Below are positions 21,912 through 21,929 of a DNA stretch of 21,929 bases, piece after piece. This DNA is from a virus. The notes beneath the pieces are model-generated. The model was not told the DNA's origin, ran no database searches, and saw nothing but the letters and a program-made list of their open reading frames with translations. The stretch lies in the IMG/VR virus record IMGVR_UViG_3300030104_000676, positions 1 through 21,929 of that record. One strand, given 5' to 3'. Position 1 is the first letter of the stretch. Every line of letters starts with the position of its first letter. The translations under genes and the position numbers were made by a program.

Positions 21912-21929
21912 TATTTTACTATGCACTAT

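Larger units (their letters stand above)
21411..21929. other. Non-coding right-end region with palindrome repeat array
   Basis: No credible gene is present on either strand in these 519 bases. The region is dominated by copies of CGTATTCGGTTAGACCGTA and relatives, by CGGT-N3-ACCG palindromes at seven places (see separate entry), by recurring CTATGC boxes (near 21484, 21607, 21658, 21744, 21790 and 21919), and by a strong hairpin at 21838-21863. It follows the packaging genes, where T7-like genomes end, so it may include or border a direct terminal repeat. The window edge itself does not prove a genome end. Confidence 0.7.

Noticed and set aside
21411-21929. CRISPR array in the terminal repeat region
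   Set aside because: Repeats are unevenly spaced (about 38 to 135 bp), variable and partly directly abutting, with no uniform spacers and no cas genes.

Overview
This window is the late (virion and packaging) half of a T7-like podovirus genome of the Autographiviridae type. All genes read left to right on the + strand. They are densely packed with many start/stop overlaps, and their order copies phage T7 genes 8 to 19: portal end, scaffold, major capsid, tail tubular A, tail tubular B, four internal virion proteins, tail fibre, small terminase, small membrane/lysis-type genes, large terminase. No host gene, tRNA, rRNA, integrase, transposase or CRISPR array is visible. Protein style (beta-rich 'choice-of-anchor'-like modules, T7-type fibre N-terminus, small HNH protein) suggests a marine or otherwise environmental phage. 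The host cannot be read from the sequence. The early/middle genes (RNA polymerase, replication, endolysin) are not in the window.

Layout. 1-2259: portal end, scaffold, a two-helix membrane protein (holin candidate), a 176-nt structured gap, and the capsid gene, followed by a TTCG-loop hairpin at the position of the T7 Tphi terminator. 2337-13206: tail nozzle genes and the ejection-protein set (gp13/14/15/16-like). The tail tubular B homologue carries an inserted beta-rich module, and no transglycosylase motif is seen in any ejection protein. 13210-16390: two fibre-type genes. The second contains two modules related to the insertion in tail tubular B. 16393-18688: small genes including an XhlA-like membrane protein, two paralogous 106-114 aa proteins flanking a tiny basic protein, small terminase, a coiled-coil membrane protein, a lipoprotein, and an Ala-rich helical protein. 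18688-20352: large terminase, with a 55-aa gene overlapping its end.

20499-20883 is a gene-free, structure-rich stretch. It holds three hairpins, one of them an imperfect stem of about 34 bp spanning 112 nt, then an AT-rich segment with tandem repeats and two 20-bp-spaced CATCTATAGACA boxes that look like phage RNA polymerase promoters. These precede an HNH endonuclease gene and a small acidic-tailed gene.

21411-21929 is non-coding and filled with copies of an imperfect palindrome, CGTATTCGGTTAGACCGTA and variants, with recurrent CTATGC boxes. Its position after the packaging genes suggests a genome-end region comparable in place, not sequence, to the T7 terminal-repeat flanks.

As a unit, the genes build the capsid and tail, load the ejection proteins, decorate the tail with receptor-binding modules, package DNA with the terminase, and probably supply part of the lysis machinery. 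The most unusual points are the shared adhesion-like module in nozzle and fibre proteins, the large RNA-like hairpin downstream of the terminase, and the terminal palindrome array.
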